Numbered from the stretch's first letter, positions 1 to 7,607 are shown. The stretch: DNA of 17,896 bases from JBOHER01 sp050701115 (GCA_050701115.1 JBOHER010000011.1:1-17896), one strand, 5' to 3'. Made by a program: numbers and translations. The notes: a model not told the origin generated them from the letters alone.

Positions 1-106
1 CCCTTACCCCCACCTGAAGTGACTAGTCGGGCCGAAGTCGCGATCATTTTTGGCCGTCATGACCCCGAACGGTGAACGGTATGTACCAGTCGGTGAGTAG
101 CGGCTC

Positions 107-1003
107 CTAGCGGTACCGATCCCACGGCTGGGCAGACCGGCCCGAACGCAGGTCGCCCAGCCGCCGGTAGAACTCCTTGCGCACCTCGGGGTTGCTGCGC
201 AGGCTCGGCAGCACGCTGGTCACCAGCTTCAGCTCGCGCGCGGCACGCAGCACATCGAACCCGTCCCACGCCATCACGTCGAACCCGTAGGCATCGGCCA
301 GTTCTTTGTGCAGCCGCTCCGGCTCGCCGAAGCGCAGCACCCCCAGTGCGACCGGCGTCAGGTCCCATTCCGGCGGCCCGACGCAGGACGAGTCGAAGTC
401 ACACAACACCGGACCCTTCGGCCCGACGAGCACATTGCCCAGGTGGGCGTCCCCGTGCAGCAACGCGGGCCGCAGCGGGAACTCGAGCTGGTTCAGCTGC
501 TCGCTCACCCAGTCGCAGCGCCGCAGCAGGAACCGCCGATCACCCGCATCCAACTCCTCGGCGTCGGCCAGCCGAGCCCGCACGTCGGCCAGCGGCGACC
601 AGGCAGGCAGGTCGGTCGGCACCGGCAGCCGGTGCACCCTGCGCAGCAGAGCGGCGAGTTCGCGCGGGGTGGATTTGCCGCCGGTCTCCTGCACCATCCG
701 CCACACCGTCGCGAGATGCTCGCCCACCTCGAGCGGCTGCGCGACACCGGAGTACAGCCGCACCGCGGGCACGCCGTATCTGGCGAAATGCCGGGCCACG
801 GTGACCACTTTGTAGGCGCGATGCCGCAGGGTCCGCGAACCGGTGATCCGCACGATGACCGGGGCGCCTGTCAGGGCGTAGACGGCATTGTTGGTGAACC
901 GCAACAGCCGGGCGCCACTGTGGTCCAGCCCAAGCTCCGCGCAGAACCCGACCAGCGCGGCGTCCAGCTTCTCCCTGGTGAAGCGCGGCTCAACCAGCTG
1001 CAC
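107..1003 (-). CDS. APH-family phosphotransferase
   Basis: 298-aa protein of the aminoglycoside phosphotransferase/choline kinase fold, predicted to be cytoplasmic and to transfer the ATP gamma-phosphate to a small hydroxylated substrate. The catalytic loop HGDAHLGN is at residues 183-190 (Brenner-type HxDxxxxN), and the metal-binding Asp lies in CDFD at 201-204, followed by PEWDLTP at 211-217. The length is normal for the family. It begins at GTG 13 nt after the stop of the upstream XRE regulator on the same strand, so the two are probably co-transcribed; I see no strong Shine-Dalgarno, which suggests translational coupling. The family is certain; the substrate cannot be told from sequence. 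Antibiotic resistance is possible but not indicated, since many such proteins in actinomycetes act on metabolites or are of unknown function. Confidence 0.88.
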   Translation of the reverse strand: MQLVEPRFTREKLDAALVGFCAELGLDHSGARLLRFTNNAVYALTGAPVIVRITGSRTLRHRAYKVVTVARHFARYGVPAVRLYSGVAQPLEVGEHLATVWRMVQETGGKSTPRELAALLRRVHRLPVPTDLPAWSPLADVRARLADAEELDAGDRRFLLRRCDWVSEQLNQLEFPLRPALLHGDAHLGNVLVGPKGPVLCDFDSSCVGPPEWDLTPVALGVLRFGEPERLHKELADAYGFDVMAWDGFDVLRAARELKLVTSVLPSLRSNPEVRKEFYRRLGDLRSGRSAQPWDRYR

Positions 1004-1016
1004 GAGGCTGGCCGGC

Positions 1017-2393
1017 TCAGGCCGCGTAGAACGCGTTGATCCGCTCGGACAGGTCGCGGGCGTCGGCGTTGTTGCTGCGCCGTTCCGCCTCGATCTTCAT
1101 CGGGTTCATCCGGTCCCTGATCCGCGCCGACTTCAGGCCCTCGGCGCAGTCCAACGCGGCACGGCCCACCCGGGCACCTTGGTCGATGTCGCCATCCAGC
1201 AGATGGTTGGTGGCCAGCGCGCTCAGGTTGAACGTCTTGCTGCGCGCCATCTCATCGCCGTAGTCGTCGATCGCCCTGGTCAGAGCCGGAATCGCGTACT
1301 TGGTGTGGGCGACATCCGTGGTCTGGGCGAGCACCGTGTGCACAGTGCCGATCATGGCGTGCACGTCGGTCTGGTTGAAGAACCGCACCCAGGACTCCGC
1401 GCCGTCCAGGTCCGCACGGGCAAATTCGTCGCGGGTCCTGCCCAGCAGCTTCATCGCCTGCTTCTCGTTGTGCATCATCGCGTAGGCCCACGCCTCGTTC
1501 GCGCAGAGCACGGCGACCGCCAGCTCGGAGCCGGATTCCTGCGCGGCGATCTGGCCGAGCTGGAACAGCTTGAGCGCGTCGTCGGCGGCTTCCTGGTGCA
1601 GATACACCCGGCCCATGCGGTAGAGCACGTTGGCGACCAGCGGATAGCTCCCGCCTTCCTTGGCAAGCTCGAGCGCGTTGGCGAAGTACCCGCGCGCGGA
1701 GTCGATCAGGCCGGTGTCGAACGACGTCCAGCCCGCCACGTTGTGCAGGTCGGCGAGCGCGACGTAGAGCCGTGACTTCACCTGTTCGGTACCGCTGGCG
1801 CCGAGCATCTGCCTGCCCCAGGACAACTGGGCAACAACGGCGTCCCGGCAGAAGCCACCGCCGTACTGGTAATCGAGCGCTCGAAGCGCCCGCGTCGCGG
1901 CTTCCACCTGCCGAACGTCGGCCATGCCGATGCGTCCCGGTGCCGGCGTCATCGCCGGACTCGCGGCAGCCCACGACCCGGAGTCCGCGCCAAACACCGC
2001 TGCACCCATGGTGACCTGAGCGGCGTGCGCGAGGAACCTCCGTCGTTTCACCGACTCGTCCTCCTCGGCTTGCTGGTCGTCGGCGGCGCTGACGACCTGT
2101 ACCAGGGTCGCCTCGTCATAGGCGAGCCCCATGTAGCCCCTCGGAATGCCGAGTCCGTCCGCGATCCGTGCGAGCACGTCATAGGCCATGACCTGACGAC
2201 CCTTGAGGATCTCCGAGACTTCCGACTGCGACTGGCCGGTCATGGCGGCGATCTGGCGCTGGGAGATGCCGGTCGTACGCAGCATCCGGTACACCTCGCT
2301 GACCCGCCTGGCGGCGAGCGCTTCGCGCATCTCGTCGTCTTCCCAGGTGCCTGCGGCGATCGGATGACCCGGCTTGGTATCGCTGACGTCCAT
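1017..2393 (-). CDS. XRE-family HTH regulator with TPR-like C-terminal domain
   Basis: 458-aa predicted DNA-binding regulator. Residues about 29-89 form a Cro/C1-type helix-turn-helix (SQRQIAAMTGQSQSEVSEIL, then a LARIADGLGIP helix). Residues about 150-458 are almost wholly alpha-helical with repeated A/L-rich pairs typical of TPR-like sensory domains (for example YPLVANVLYRMGRVYL). Between them, residues 117-135 read KRRRF followed by a hydrophobic A/G/V stretch, resembling a twin-arginine signal although an N-terminal DNA-binding domain precedes it. I chose ATG 2393 because the frame upstream to 2486 lacks conserved-looking sequence; an upstream start remains possible. It is followed at 13 nt by the phosphotransferase. 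Similar XRE-TPR proteins in actinomycetes control development or secondary metabolism, but the target here is unknown. Confidence 0.87.
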   Translation of the reverse strand: MDVSDTKPGHPIAAGTWEDDEMREALAARRVSEVYRMLRTTGISQRQIAAMTGQSQSEVSEILKGRQVMAYDVLARIADGLGIPRGYMGLAYDEATLVQVVSAADDQQAEEDESVKRRRFLAHAAQVTMGAAVFGADSGSWAAASPAMTPAPGRIGMADVRQVEAATRALRALDYQYGGGFCRDAVVAQLSWGRQMLGASGTEQVKSRLYVALADLHNVAGWTSFDTGLIDSARGYFANALELAKEGGSYPLVANVLYRMGRVYLHQEAADDALKLFQLGQIAAQESGSELAVAVLCANEAWAYAMMHNEKQAMKLLGRTRDEFARADLDGAESWVRFFNQTDVHAMIGTVHTVLAQTTDVAHTKYAIPALTRAIDDYGDEMARSKTFNLSALATNHLLDGDIDQGARVGRAALDCAEGLKSARIRDRMNPMKIEAERRSNNADARDLSERINAFYAA

Positions 2394-2567
2394 CCTCGGC
2401 CTCACTTGTCCGATGGGCTTCACAAGCAGCGTAAGCACACCCATTGAACCGCGCGAAACCCGAAAAGTGGAGGTTGATCGGCTCAAACGAACTCGATTTA
2501 CCGCTTATCGGTGAACACGCGCCGGTCGCCGCTCACCTCTGCCGACGGGCTCCGTGAAGGCGCAACC

Positions 2568-2596
2568 TGAGTATTAGATCTCCGTGAGCGAGTCAA
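2568..2596 (-). promoter_or_regulatory. candidate promoter of the XRE regulator
   Basis: On the minus strand TTGACT (2596-2591) matches the -35 consensus at 5 of 6 positions. At 17 nt it is followed by TACTCA (2573-2568), and an alternative -10, TAATAC, overlaps at 2576-2571 with a 14-nt spacer. The -35 box overlaps the first copy of the 16-bp direct repeat, so a repeat-binding protein could block it. The -10 match is poor, hence the low confidence. Confidence 0.3.
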
Positions 2597-2624
2597 CACA
2601 GTACGCAATCAACACAGTGCGCAA
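2593..2624. repeat. two abutting 16-bp direct repeats, candidate operator
   Basis: TCAACACAGTACGCAA (2593-2608) is followed immediately by TCAACACAGTGCGCAA (2609-2624); 15 of 16 bases agree. The second copy also begins a dyad, CACAGT (2613-2618) facing ACTGTG (2627-2632) across 8 nt. The site sits in the divergent spacer between the XRE regulator and the small plus-strand genes, which is where an autoregulatory operator is expected. Binding by the neighbouring XRE protein is an inference. The rest of the 2394-2715 spacer shows no gene. Confidence 0.6.
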
Positions 2625-2715
2625 TAACTGTGAGCCAGCACACGAGGAGCGCCAAGCCAGGCCGACGTACGACCAGTCGGTTCATCTCGACGATCAGGAG
2701 TGGAGTTGATCGCCA

Positions 2716-3048
2716 GTGGAGCTCGTTGACTCCATCGCAGCAGGACGCCTCGTGGCAGTGGCCAGTCCCGCACGTCCCACCGTGGCGCGGGCCCTGCACT
2801 CGGCCCCCGCTCGGAAGGATCCGCGAAACAACGAGCATCAGATGGTGCGGCAGGAGGTAAGCGGCCACACCGTCTGGCGTATCCAGTGCGGCGACATGAT
2901 CAATCGGGATCGTTGCGTGACCGTGTTCGTCGACGCGGGCGAAGTCGTCGTCATGAGTCCCCCTGGAGAAACAGCACGACTGTCGACTGGCCAGGTCAGC
3001 CAGCTACGCGCAGCGCTCAATGAAGCAGCCAAGCTGGCTGAAAGGTGA
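2716..3048 (+). CDS. small protein of unknown function
   Basis: 110 aa from GTG 2716, with a GGAG 10 nt upstream. The C-terminal 65 residues look like a compact folded domain: WRIQCGD and DRCVTVFVDAGEVVVM suggest a beta meander, then a helical tail QVSQLRAALNEAAKLAER. The N-terminal 42 residues are low-complexity and Arg/Pro-rich, so an internal ATG at 2842 is a possible true start (68 aa). I recognise no named family. It is divergent from the XRE regulator and immediately precedes another small gene, overlapping it or lying 13 nt away depending on that gene's start. The good third-position GC bias in the C-terminal half supports coding. Confidence 0.6.
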   Translation: MELVDSIAAGRLVAVASPARPTVARALHSAPARKDPRNNEHQMVRQEVSGHTVWRIQCGDMINRDRCVTVFVDAGEVVVMSPPGETARLSTGQVSQLRAALNEAAKLAER

Positions 3049-3061
3049 CGGTGAATTTTCA

Positions 3062-3439
3062 GTGGATCAGATCCTCGGGCAGGTTCTCCGCGATGCCGTG
3101 TGGGAACGACTGGACATGCTCTCCGATCTAGCCAATCGCGCGGATGCCGCCTCGTTGCTGTCGGTTGCTCGCACCGAGCTACCTCGACTGGCAGAGGCCT
3201 GGCGTGCAATGTTGCGCGCGCACGAGCCGGATGAGCGCGGAGACTGCCCCACATGTTCGACCAGGTGGCACCGCAGCAAGGCCCCGTGCTCCGTCTGGCA
3301 GGCGGCGCACGAGCACCTTGTCTCGGGTGGCCTGGCACCCGCGCAGACCCGGCGCGCGGTGCGTTCCCGCTCGGTGCCCAGTACCGGACGGCACGCGCTG
3401 CGCTCGACGATTCGAGTCGCCGGGGTCCGCGCGGGCTGA
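3062..3439 (+). CDS. small protein with Cys-rich knuckle, unknown function
   Basis: 125 aa from GTG 3062; an ATG at 3020 in the same frame would give 139 aa and a 29-bp overlap with the preceding gene. The N-terminal 50 residues are helical (VLRDAVWERLDMLSDLANRA). At residues 62-76 there is CPTCSTRWHRSKAPC, a CxxC plus a third Cys with nearby His, suggesting a small zinc knuckle, although a fourth ligand is not certain (His83 of QAAHEHL could serve). The Arg-rich tail after residue 90 looks poorly conserved and may be disordered. It lies directly after the 2716-3048 gene and is probably co-transcribed with it. I do not recognise the family. Confidence 0.6.
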   Translation: MDQILGQVLRDAVWERLDMLSDLANRADAASLLSVARTELPRLAEAWRAMLRAHEPDERGDCPTCSTRWHRSKAPCSVWQAAHEHLVSGGLAPAQTRRAVRSRSVPSTGRHALRSTIRVAGVRAG

Positions 3440-3509
3440 GGCGAAAGACCGGCGAGCATGGCTGACCCGAACCGCCCCCATCGGATTGACGCGATCGCTC
3501 GCCCGGCTG

Positions 3510-3547
3510 AGGAGGCTCGTACGTCCCCCGAGCGCTACGAGCCTCCT
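3510..3547 (+). terminator. 12-bp perfect hairpin, probable terminator
   Basis: AGGAGGCTCGTA (3510-3521) and TACGAGCCTCCT (3536-3547) are exact inverted complements with a 14-nt loop. The hairpin stands 70 nt after the stop of the 3062-3439 gene. No U-run follows, as is common for actinomycete terminators. The surrounding 3440-3900 stretch holds no convincing gene. Confidence 0.6.
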
Positions 3548-3776
3548 TGGTCAACCACAACCACAGAGCGTCGCTATCTCCCGCCCTCTGGTGGCCCCGA
3601 ACTCCGTGGGCCGGTGCTGTGCCATCCCCCTCCCCCGACCGGCACCGGCCCGCGGACCCCGTTCGGTAAACAACCACACACCATCGCGGGCCCGGCACGC
3701 CGAGCGCAGCTCCTTGCGGGACACCCGCACCCGAGGTCAGGCCCATCCAGCACAGCCCGCGGACCCTCAACCACGG

Positions 3777-3795
3777 ACACGTGTTCACCTAGTGA
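3777..3795. promoter_or_regulatory. adjacent palindromes upstream of TetR gene
   Basis: The perfect 8-bp palindrome ACACGTGT (3777-3784) directly abuts TCAC-CTA-GTGA (3785-3795), about 125 bp before the TetR start. ACCTAGT occurs here (3787-3793) and again at 3827-3833. The position suits a TetR operator, but the symmetry is short and could be chance. Otherwise the 3548-3917 stretch holds only a possible -35, TTGACG at 3863-3868, with no clear -10. Confidence 0.25.
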
Positions 3796-3917
3796 CGAAT
3801 AACTTCTTCCTCACGTTGCTCGTTGTACCTAGTCGAGGCCGGATTGAACACCTACGACAGCCTTGACGCCATAACCCATGGGCACAGGGGAATTTCTGTT
3901 GACACGAGGAGTTGAAG

Positions 3918-4577
3918 GTGTCCAACGTTCAGACGATCTCTAGAGTGAATACCGTGGCCGTTCACCCCGAGCTGACCCCCCTCCGCCGCCAGCCCGTGCA
4001 GCAGCGGAGCGCGAAGCGTGTCGCCCAGATGCTGGATTCGTGCGCAGCGCTCATCGACGAGCTCGGGTACGACGCGCTGACCACCACCCTGATCGCCAAG
4101 CGCGCGGAAGTGGCCGTCGGCTCGCTCTACCAGTTCTTCCCCGACAAGCGCGCCGTCGTGCAGGCGTTGACTCAGCGCAACTTCGAGCACTTCATGCAGC
4201 GAGTACAGGAGCGGCTCACCTCGATCGACACCACGCACTGGTGGGACATCGTCGACACCCTGCTTGACGTCTACCTGCAGATGCACCGGGAACTGCCCGG
4301 CTTCGCCAAGGTGCACTTCGGCGATGTGGTCGACGTCCACCTGCTCGACGAGCACCGGGACAACAACGCCGTGGTCGCCGATTCGCTCGCCACCTTGGTA
4401 AGCGGCCGTCTTGATGTGCCGCCCGAACAGATCGCCCTGCCGATCACGGTCGGCGTCGAGGCCGCCGATGCCCTGCTCAAGTTCGCGTTCAGGCGCAACC
4501 CAGACGGCGATCAGGCCATTGTCGACGAGACCAAAGACATGATCAAGGGGTATCTGGAGAGCCGCTTCGGCACCTGA
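3918..4577 (+). CDS. TetR-family transcriptional regulator
   Basis: 219-aa ligand-responsive DNA-binding repressor, expected to act as a dimer. The TetR N-terminal helix-turn-helix covers about residues 33-80: ALIDELGYDALTTTLIAKRA, then VAVGSLYQFFPDKRAVV, which is the family's recognition helix plus the typical xLYxxFxxK turn. The remainder (about 85-219) is a helical ligand and dimer domain whose inducer I cannot predict. I chose GTG 3918 because GAGGAG lies at 3906-3911 with a 6-nt spacer; the upstream TTG 3912 overlaps that site. It converges on the PLP enzyme gene with only 5 nt between stops, which may make them mutually regulated, but convergence alone does not prove a shared pathway. 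Confidence 0.92.
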   Translation: MSNVQTISRVNTVAVHPELTPLRRQPVQQRSAKRVAQMLDSCAALIDELGYDALTTTLIAKRAEVAVGSLYQFFPDKRAVVQALTQRNFEHFMQRVQERLTSIDTTHWWDIVDTLLDVYLQMHRELPGFAKVHFGDVVDVHLLDEHRDNNAVVADSLATLVSGRLDVPPEQIALPITVGVEAADALLKFAFRRNPDGDQAIVDETKDMIKGYLESRFGT

Positions 4578-4582
4578 GAGGG

Positions 4583-5812
4583 TCAGCCGAAGTTGATGCC
4601 CTCGCCACGGTAGGTGGGCACGGTCCGCTCGAGCCGATCACCGATCACAACGTGGTAGGCATTGAACCGCTCGGCCAACTCACCCGCCTTGGCGTGCCGC
4701 ATCCACACCCGGTCGCCGACCCGCAGATGCTTGGCGCCAACGCCCTGCACCGGTGTCTGCACCTCGCCCGCGCCTTCCAGGCCGAGCAGTTTGAGGCCCT
4801 GGGGCAGGTACGGCGACGGCAGCCTGCTGGGAACAGCGGGCCCTGACGCCACATAGCCGCCTGCGAAGAGAGTGGCCAACTCGGGCGAGGGTTTGCGGAC
4901 CACGGACAGCGCGAAGAGCACAGCGGGGCGAGGCCGGAACCGCGAATACGAGTCGAACAGGGTGGGGCCGATCAGCCCGGACCCCGCGCCGAGTTCGGTC
5001 ACCGAGTCATCGGCCAGCGTGCTCTCGATGCTGCCGGTGCCGCCGCCGTTGACGAACTCCAGATCGGCGAACTCGCGAATAACGCGCACCGCATCGGATC
5101 GCCGCTGACGGAGCTCCTCACCGGACTTCCACTGCATCAGGCGCACGGACAACGCTCGCGCCGGGTTCGGCCCTGCGTCACCCACACCGGCGATCTGTCC
5201 CTCGTAGCCCATCAGGCCGACCAGCCGGAATCCCTTGCGTGCCAGCACGTTTCGCGCGAGTTCGGCCGCCTGCTCCGGAGTGAACACCGGCGAGCGACGG
5301 GTGCCCACATGTACTCCGGGAGCAGGCCGCCACGACACGTCGAGTTCGAGGCACACCCGGATCGCCGGGTCGCTGCCGAGGTCGTTGCCCGCTGCCTGTT
5401 CGACGAGGTCGAGCTGTTCAGAAGAATCGATCATCAGCGTGATTGCCGCCCGCGCCCTCTCCTCGGTCGCCAACCGGCGCAGCCCAGACTGATCGACCGA
5501 GGGGTACCCGACCAGCAGGTCGTCGCTGACGCCCTGGTCGAGCAGCCACAACGCCTCGGCGAGCGAGTAGCACAACACACCGGAAAAGCCCTCACGGGCG
5601 AGCGTGCGGTCCAGCAGGTATCGGCACCGGATGGACTTGCTGGCCAGCCGGATGGGCCTGCCAGCGGCCCGCCGCACCAACTGGTCGGCATTGGCGTCGA
5701 ACACGTCCAGGTCGACGATCGCCAACGGGGTGTCCAGATCGCGGGTAGCCCGGTCATACACCTGGCGAAGTTGCTCGCCGTGCACGGTGAAGTCTTTGGT
5801 CGGGGTACCCAC
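4583..5812 (-). CDS. PLP-dependent amino acid deaminase/aldolase (alanine racemase-like fold)
   Basis: 409-aa cytoplasmic enzyme of fold-type III PLP proteins, the group holding D-threonine aldolase, D-serine dehydratase and actinobacterial 'amino acid deaminase/aldolase' proteins. The N-terminal TIM barrel begins with TPLAIVDLDVFDANA (28-42), and the Schiff-base lysine is expected at LASKSIRCR (Lys59). GGGTGS in the second half fits the phosphate-binding loop. The C-terminal beta domain carries RHAKAGELAERF (about 372-383), a His-containing motif at the position of the metal site in D-threonine aldolase and D-serine dehydratase. Start is GTG 5812 with no clear Shine-Dalgarno. Reaction type (cleavage or dehydration of a D-amino acid) follows from family; the exact substrate is unknown. 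Confidence 0.87.
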   Translation of the reverse strand: MGTPTKDFTVHGEQLRQVYDRATRDLDTPLAIVDLDVFDANADQLVRRAAGRPIRLASKSIRCRYLLDRTLAREGFSGVLCYSLAEALWLLDQGVSDDLLVGYPSVDQSGLRRLATEERARAAITLMIDSSEQLDLVEQAAGNDLGSDPAIRVCLELDVSWRPAPGVHVGTRRSPVFTPEQAAELARNVLARKGFRLVGLMGYEGQIAGVGDAGPNPARALSVRLMQWKSGEELRQRRSDAVRVIREFADLEFVNGGGTGSIESTLADDSVTELGAGSGLIGPTLFDSYSRFRPRPAVLFALSVVRKPSPELATLFAGGYVASGPAVPSRLPSPYLPQGLKLLGLEGAGEVQTPVQGVGAKHLRVGDRVWMRHAKAGELAERFNAYHVVIGDRLERTVPTYRGEGINFG

Positions 5813-5851
5813 AGTCAGTACGGTACGCCCGAACGAGGGCGAAAGCGAAAC

Positions 5852-5880
5852 ATTTTCGCGTACTGTTGCGTAGCTGACAA
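5852..5880 (-). promoter_or_regulatory. candidate sigma70-type promoter for the PLP enzyme gene
   Basis: On the minus strand TTGTCA (5880-5875; 5 of 6 to the -35 consensus) is followed after 17 nt by GAAAAT (5857-5852; 4 of 6 to the -10). Transcription would begin near 5845, giving a leader of about 33 nt before GTG 5812. Spacing and position fit well for a housekeeping promoter. Confidence 0.45.
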
Positions 5881-5933
5881 TTGAGCCGTCGCAGCTGGAC
5901 CAACCGGGACAACTTCAGCCGAGCCGGACCTCG

Positions 5934-6584
5934 TCACAGAGCGCTGAGCGCCTCGGCGATCGGGGTGTCGCCGACGACGACCTCCACGGTGCGTCGGATG
6001 GTGCGCGGCTCATCGAGCACGGCCAGCAACACCGCGGCCACGTCCTGCCGGGAGATGTCCCCGCGGGCGACCTGCTCGGCCAGTCGCACCCGACCGGTGC
6101 CCGGATCGTCGGTCAGCCTGCCGGGTCGCAGGATCGTCCAGTCGAGGGAGCGTGCCCGCAGGTCGTCCTCGGCGGCGGCCTTGGCCTTCAGGTAGGCGGC
6201 GAATACCTCGCCCACCGACGGGTCATCGGCGCGCTCAAGGGCCATCGCACTGATCTGCACGAACCTGCGCACCCCGGCCCGCTCGGCCGCCTCTGCGAAC
6301 AGCGCGGCCGCTGCCCGATCGACGGTGTCCTTGCGCGTGAGCCCGCTGCCGGGGCCCGCACCCGCCGCGAACACGGCCGCATCGGCGCCCGCGAGGGCAC
6401 TCACGACGTCGTCCGGGTTGGCCTGCTCGAGATCGAGCACGGTGGCGCGTGCGCCGACCGCCGCCAGATCGTCGGCGTGGCCGGGATTGCGGATGATCCC
6501 GGTGACCTGATCTCCGCGGGTGGACAGCAGCCGGGACAACTGGAGTGCGATCTGTCCGTGGCCGCCCGCGATCACTACTCGCAT
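5934..6584 (-). CDS. NAD(P)H-binding atypical SDR family protein
   Basis: 216-aa Rossmann-fold protein of the atypical short-chain dehydrogenase/NmrA-like group. The dinucleotide-binding loop is VIAGGHGQIA (4-13), close to GxxGxxG. Later strands are recognisable by FVQISAMAL and by LDWTILRPGRL, the hallmark of the 'NAD(P)H-binding' subgroup. The length matches that subgroup (about 210-220 aa). ATG 6584 follows an AGGG 7 nt upstream. Members are often flavin/quinone-reductase-like or redox-sensing proteins, and the physiological substrate is not deducible here. It lies upstream of the PLP enzyme on the same strand with 121 nt between, and that gap contains a separate promoter candidate, so they need not be one operon. 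Confidence 0.88.
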   Translation of the reverse strand: MRVVIAGGHGQIALQLSRLLSTRGDQVTGIIRNPGHADDLAAVGARATVLDLEQANPDDVVSALAGADAAVFAAGAGPGSGLTRKDTVDRAAAALFAEAAERAGVRRFVQISAMALERADDPSVGEVFAAYLKAKAAAEDDLRARSLDWTILRPGRLTDDPGTGRVRLAEQVARGDISRQDVAAVLLAVLDEPRTIRRTVEVVVGDTPIAEALSAL

Positions 6585-6667
6585 GGATCGACCCTATCCC
6601 TGCCCGGTAGTAGAGAGCTGCCCGTTGCGGCCTACTTGGTGGTACTTGCAGACGCGCCCAAGTGCGG

Positions 6668-7333
6668 TTATACGGCAACCTCGGCGGTACTGAGCAGCTG
6701 CTCGTAGGCCAGTTCGTTGATCCAGCGGGAGATGGCGTCCACGGCGAGGATCACCCGATCCGGCGCGGCGGCTACATCGCGCTCGACCAGGGCGTTGTCC
6801 GGGACCTCGTCCACCGAGTCGTTCGCGGTGAGGATGGCGAGGCCGTACGCCCGTGCCCGGGGCAGGCAGTTGTTCACGTAGTCGTGCGACATCGCCACCG
6901 ACCTCGGCAGCACCATCGCTGCCTGGTGATACCGGGCGAACGGCACCGCCCGGGCCAGCGCCGTGCGCCAGTGCCGCGCGACGGCGAGAACGCCCACGAT
7001 CTCGACCGCGGAGCCCGGCGCGGAGGCCGCGAGCTCGGTCCAGGTCCAGGTGGCGACCGCGGTGCGGTCGGTAACCGGGCCGATGCCGGTGGCGATCCGT
7101 TCGGCGTGCACGTCGGTGCGCAACCTGACGACCAGGTGCACCTTCCGGCCGAGGATCAGCATCTCGGGTAGCACTATGCCGCCCCACCCAAGCTGGACCG
7201 CCGCCTCCTGCGCCAACCGCAGCGAGTCTGCGGGCAACGGACCGGGCGGAACTACCCGGCTCGGATGTGTGCTCGTGCCCTGCGAAGAGCCCGTCGCCGA
7301 GACACGCCCCGTGCGCCCTGGTGTTACCGCCAC
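6668..7333 (-). CDS. conserved-looking protein of unknown function, 221 aa
   Basis: I do not recognise a family. The start is set at GTG 7333 because AGGAGG (minus strand, 7347-7342) precedes it with an 8-nt spacer, an almost ideal Shine-Dalgarno; longer versions of the frame pass through that site. Residues about 30-60 look like beta strand (GIVLPEMLILGRKVHLVVRL), and the second half is mixed: YHQAAMVLPRSVAMSHDYV, a strand GLAILTAN, then a C-terminal helix ISRWINELAYEQLL. There is no signal peptide or membrane segment, so it is probably cytoplasmic. The gene lies 83 nt upstream of the SDR gene and downstream of the sortase block's putative terminator. Confidence 0.72.
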   Translation of the reverse strand: MAVTPGRTGRVSATGSSQGTSTHPSRVVPPGPLPADSLRLAQEAAVQLGWGGIVLPEMLILGRKVHLVVRLRTDVHAERIATGIGPVTDRTAVATWTWTELAASAPGSAVEIVGVLAVARHWRTALARAVPFARYHQAAMVLPRSVAMSHDYVNNCLPRARAYGLAILTANDSVDEVPDNALVERDVAAAPDRVILAVDAISRWINELAYEQLLSTAEVAV

Positions 7334-7442
7334 GAACTCAGCCTCCTCGAGAAAACCTGCCGTGCGCCGCTCGTGAAAAGTGGCACATACCCTGCCTACC
7401 AATCGGCTGCCCCTGCGTCGCCTGGTTGACGCGGTGCCTGCG

Positions 7443-7476
7443 ATCGACGGCGCCCAGCGGTCGGTGACCGGTCGAT
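7443..7476. repeat. nested inverted repeat downstream of sortase block
   Basis: ATCGAC (7443-7448) pairs with GTCGAT (7471-7476), and inside it CGGTC (7458-7462) pairs with GACCG (7466-7470) around a GGT loop. It lies between the 221-aa gene and the sortase gene and may act with the 7487-7522 hairpin in termination. Confidence 0.35.
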
Positions 7477-7486
7477 AGGCGGTTAA

Positions 7487-7522
7487 CTCACTTCAGTCCG
7501 GCGGTGCGGCCGGATAGGTGAG
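7487..7522 (-). terminator. hairpin downstream of class F sortase gene
   Basis: TCCGGC (7497-7502) pairs with GCCGGA (7509-7514) over a 6-nt loop, with an outer pair CTCAC (7487-7491) and GTGAG (7518-7522) flanking small bulges. It begins about 86 nt after the sortase stop on the minus strand, where the end of the operon is expected. No U-run follows. The remaining 7334-7607 spacer has no gene. Confidence 0.45.
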
Positions 7523-7607
7523 CTGCAGCGCGAACGACTCCATCGAACGGAGCAATCTATCTACGCAGAGCAATACTCAGCTGAACGTTCCGTCATCGGA
7601 GCGTCCC

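Noticed and set aside
21..28. GACTAGTC palindrome near the left edge
   Set aside because: 8-bp symmetry with no extension; expected by chance and not tied to a gene start.
888..1775. 295-codon plus-strand frame over the XRE and kinase genes
   Set aside because: It is antisense to two genes with clear domains.
3458..3802. 114-codon Pro/Thr-rich frame on the plus strand
   Set aside because: Third-position GC is lower than in the real genes, there is no Shine-Dalgarno, and the 12-bp hairpin at 3510-3547 sits inside it.
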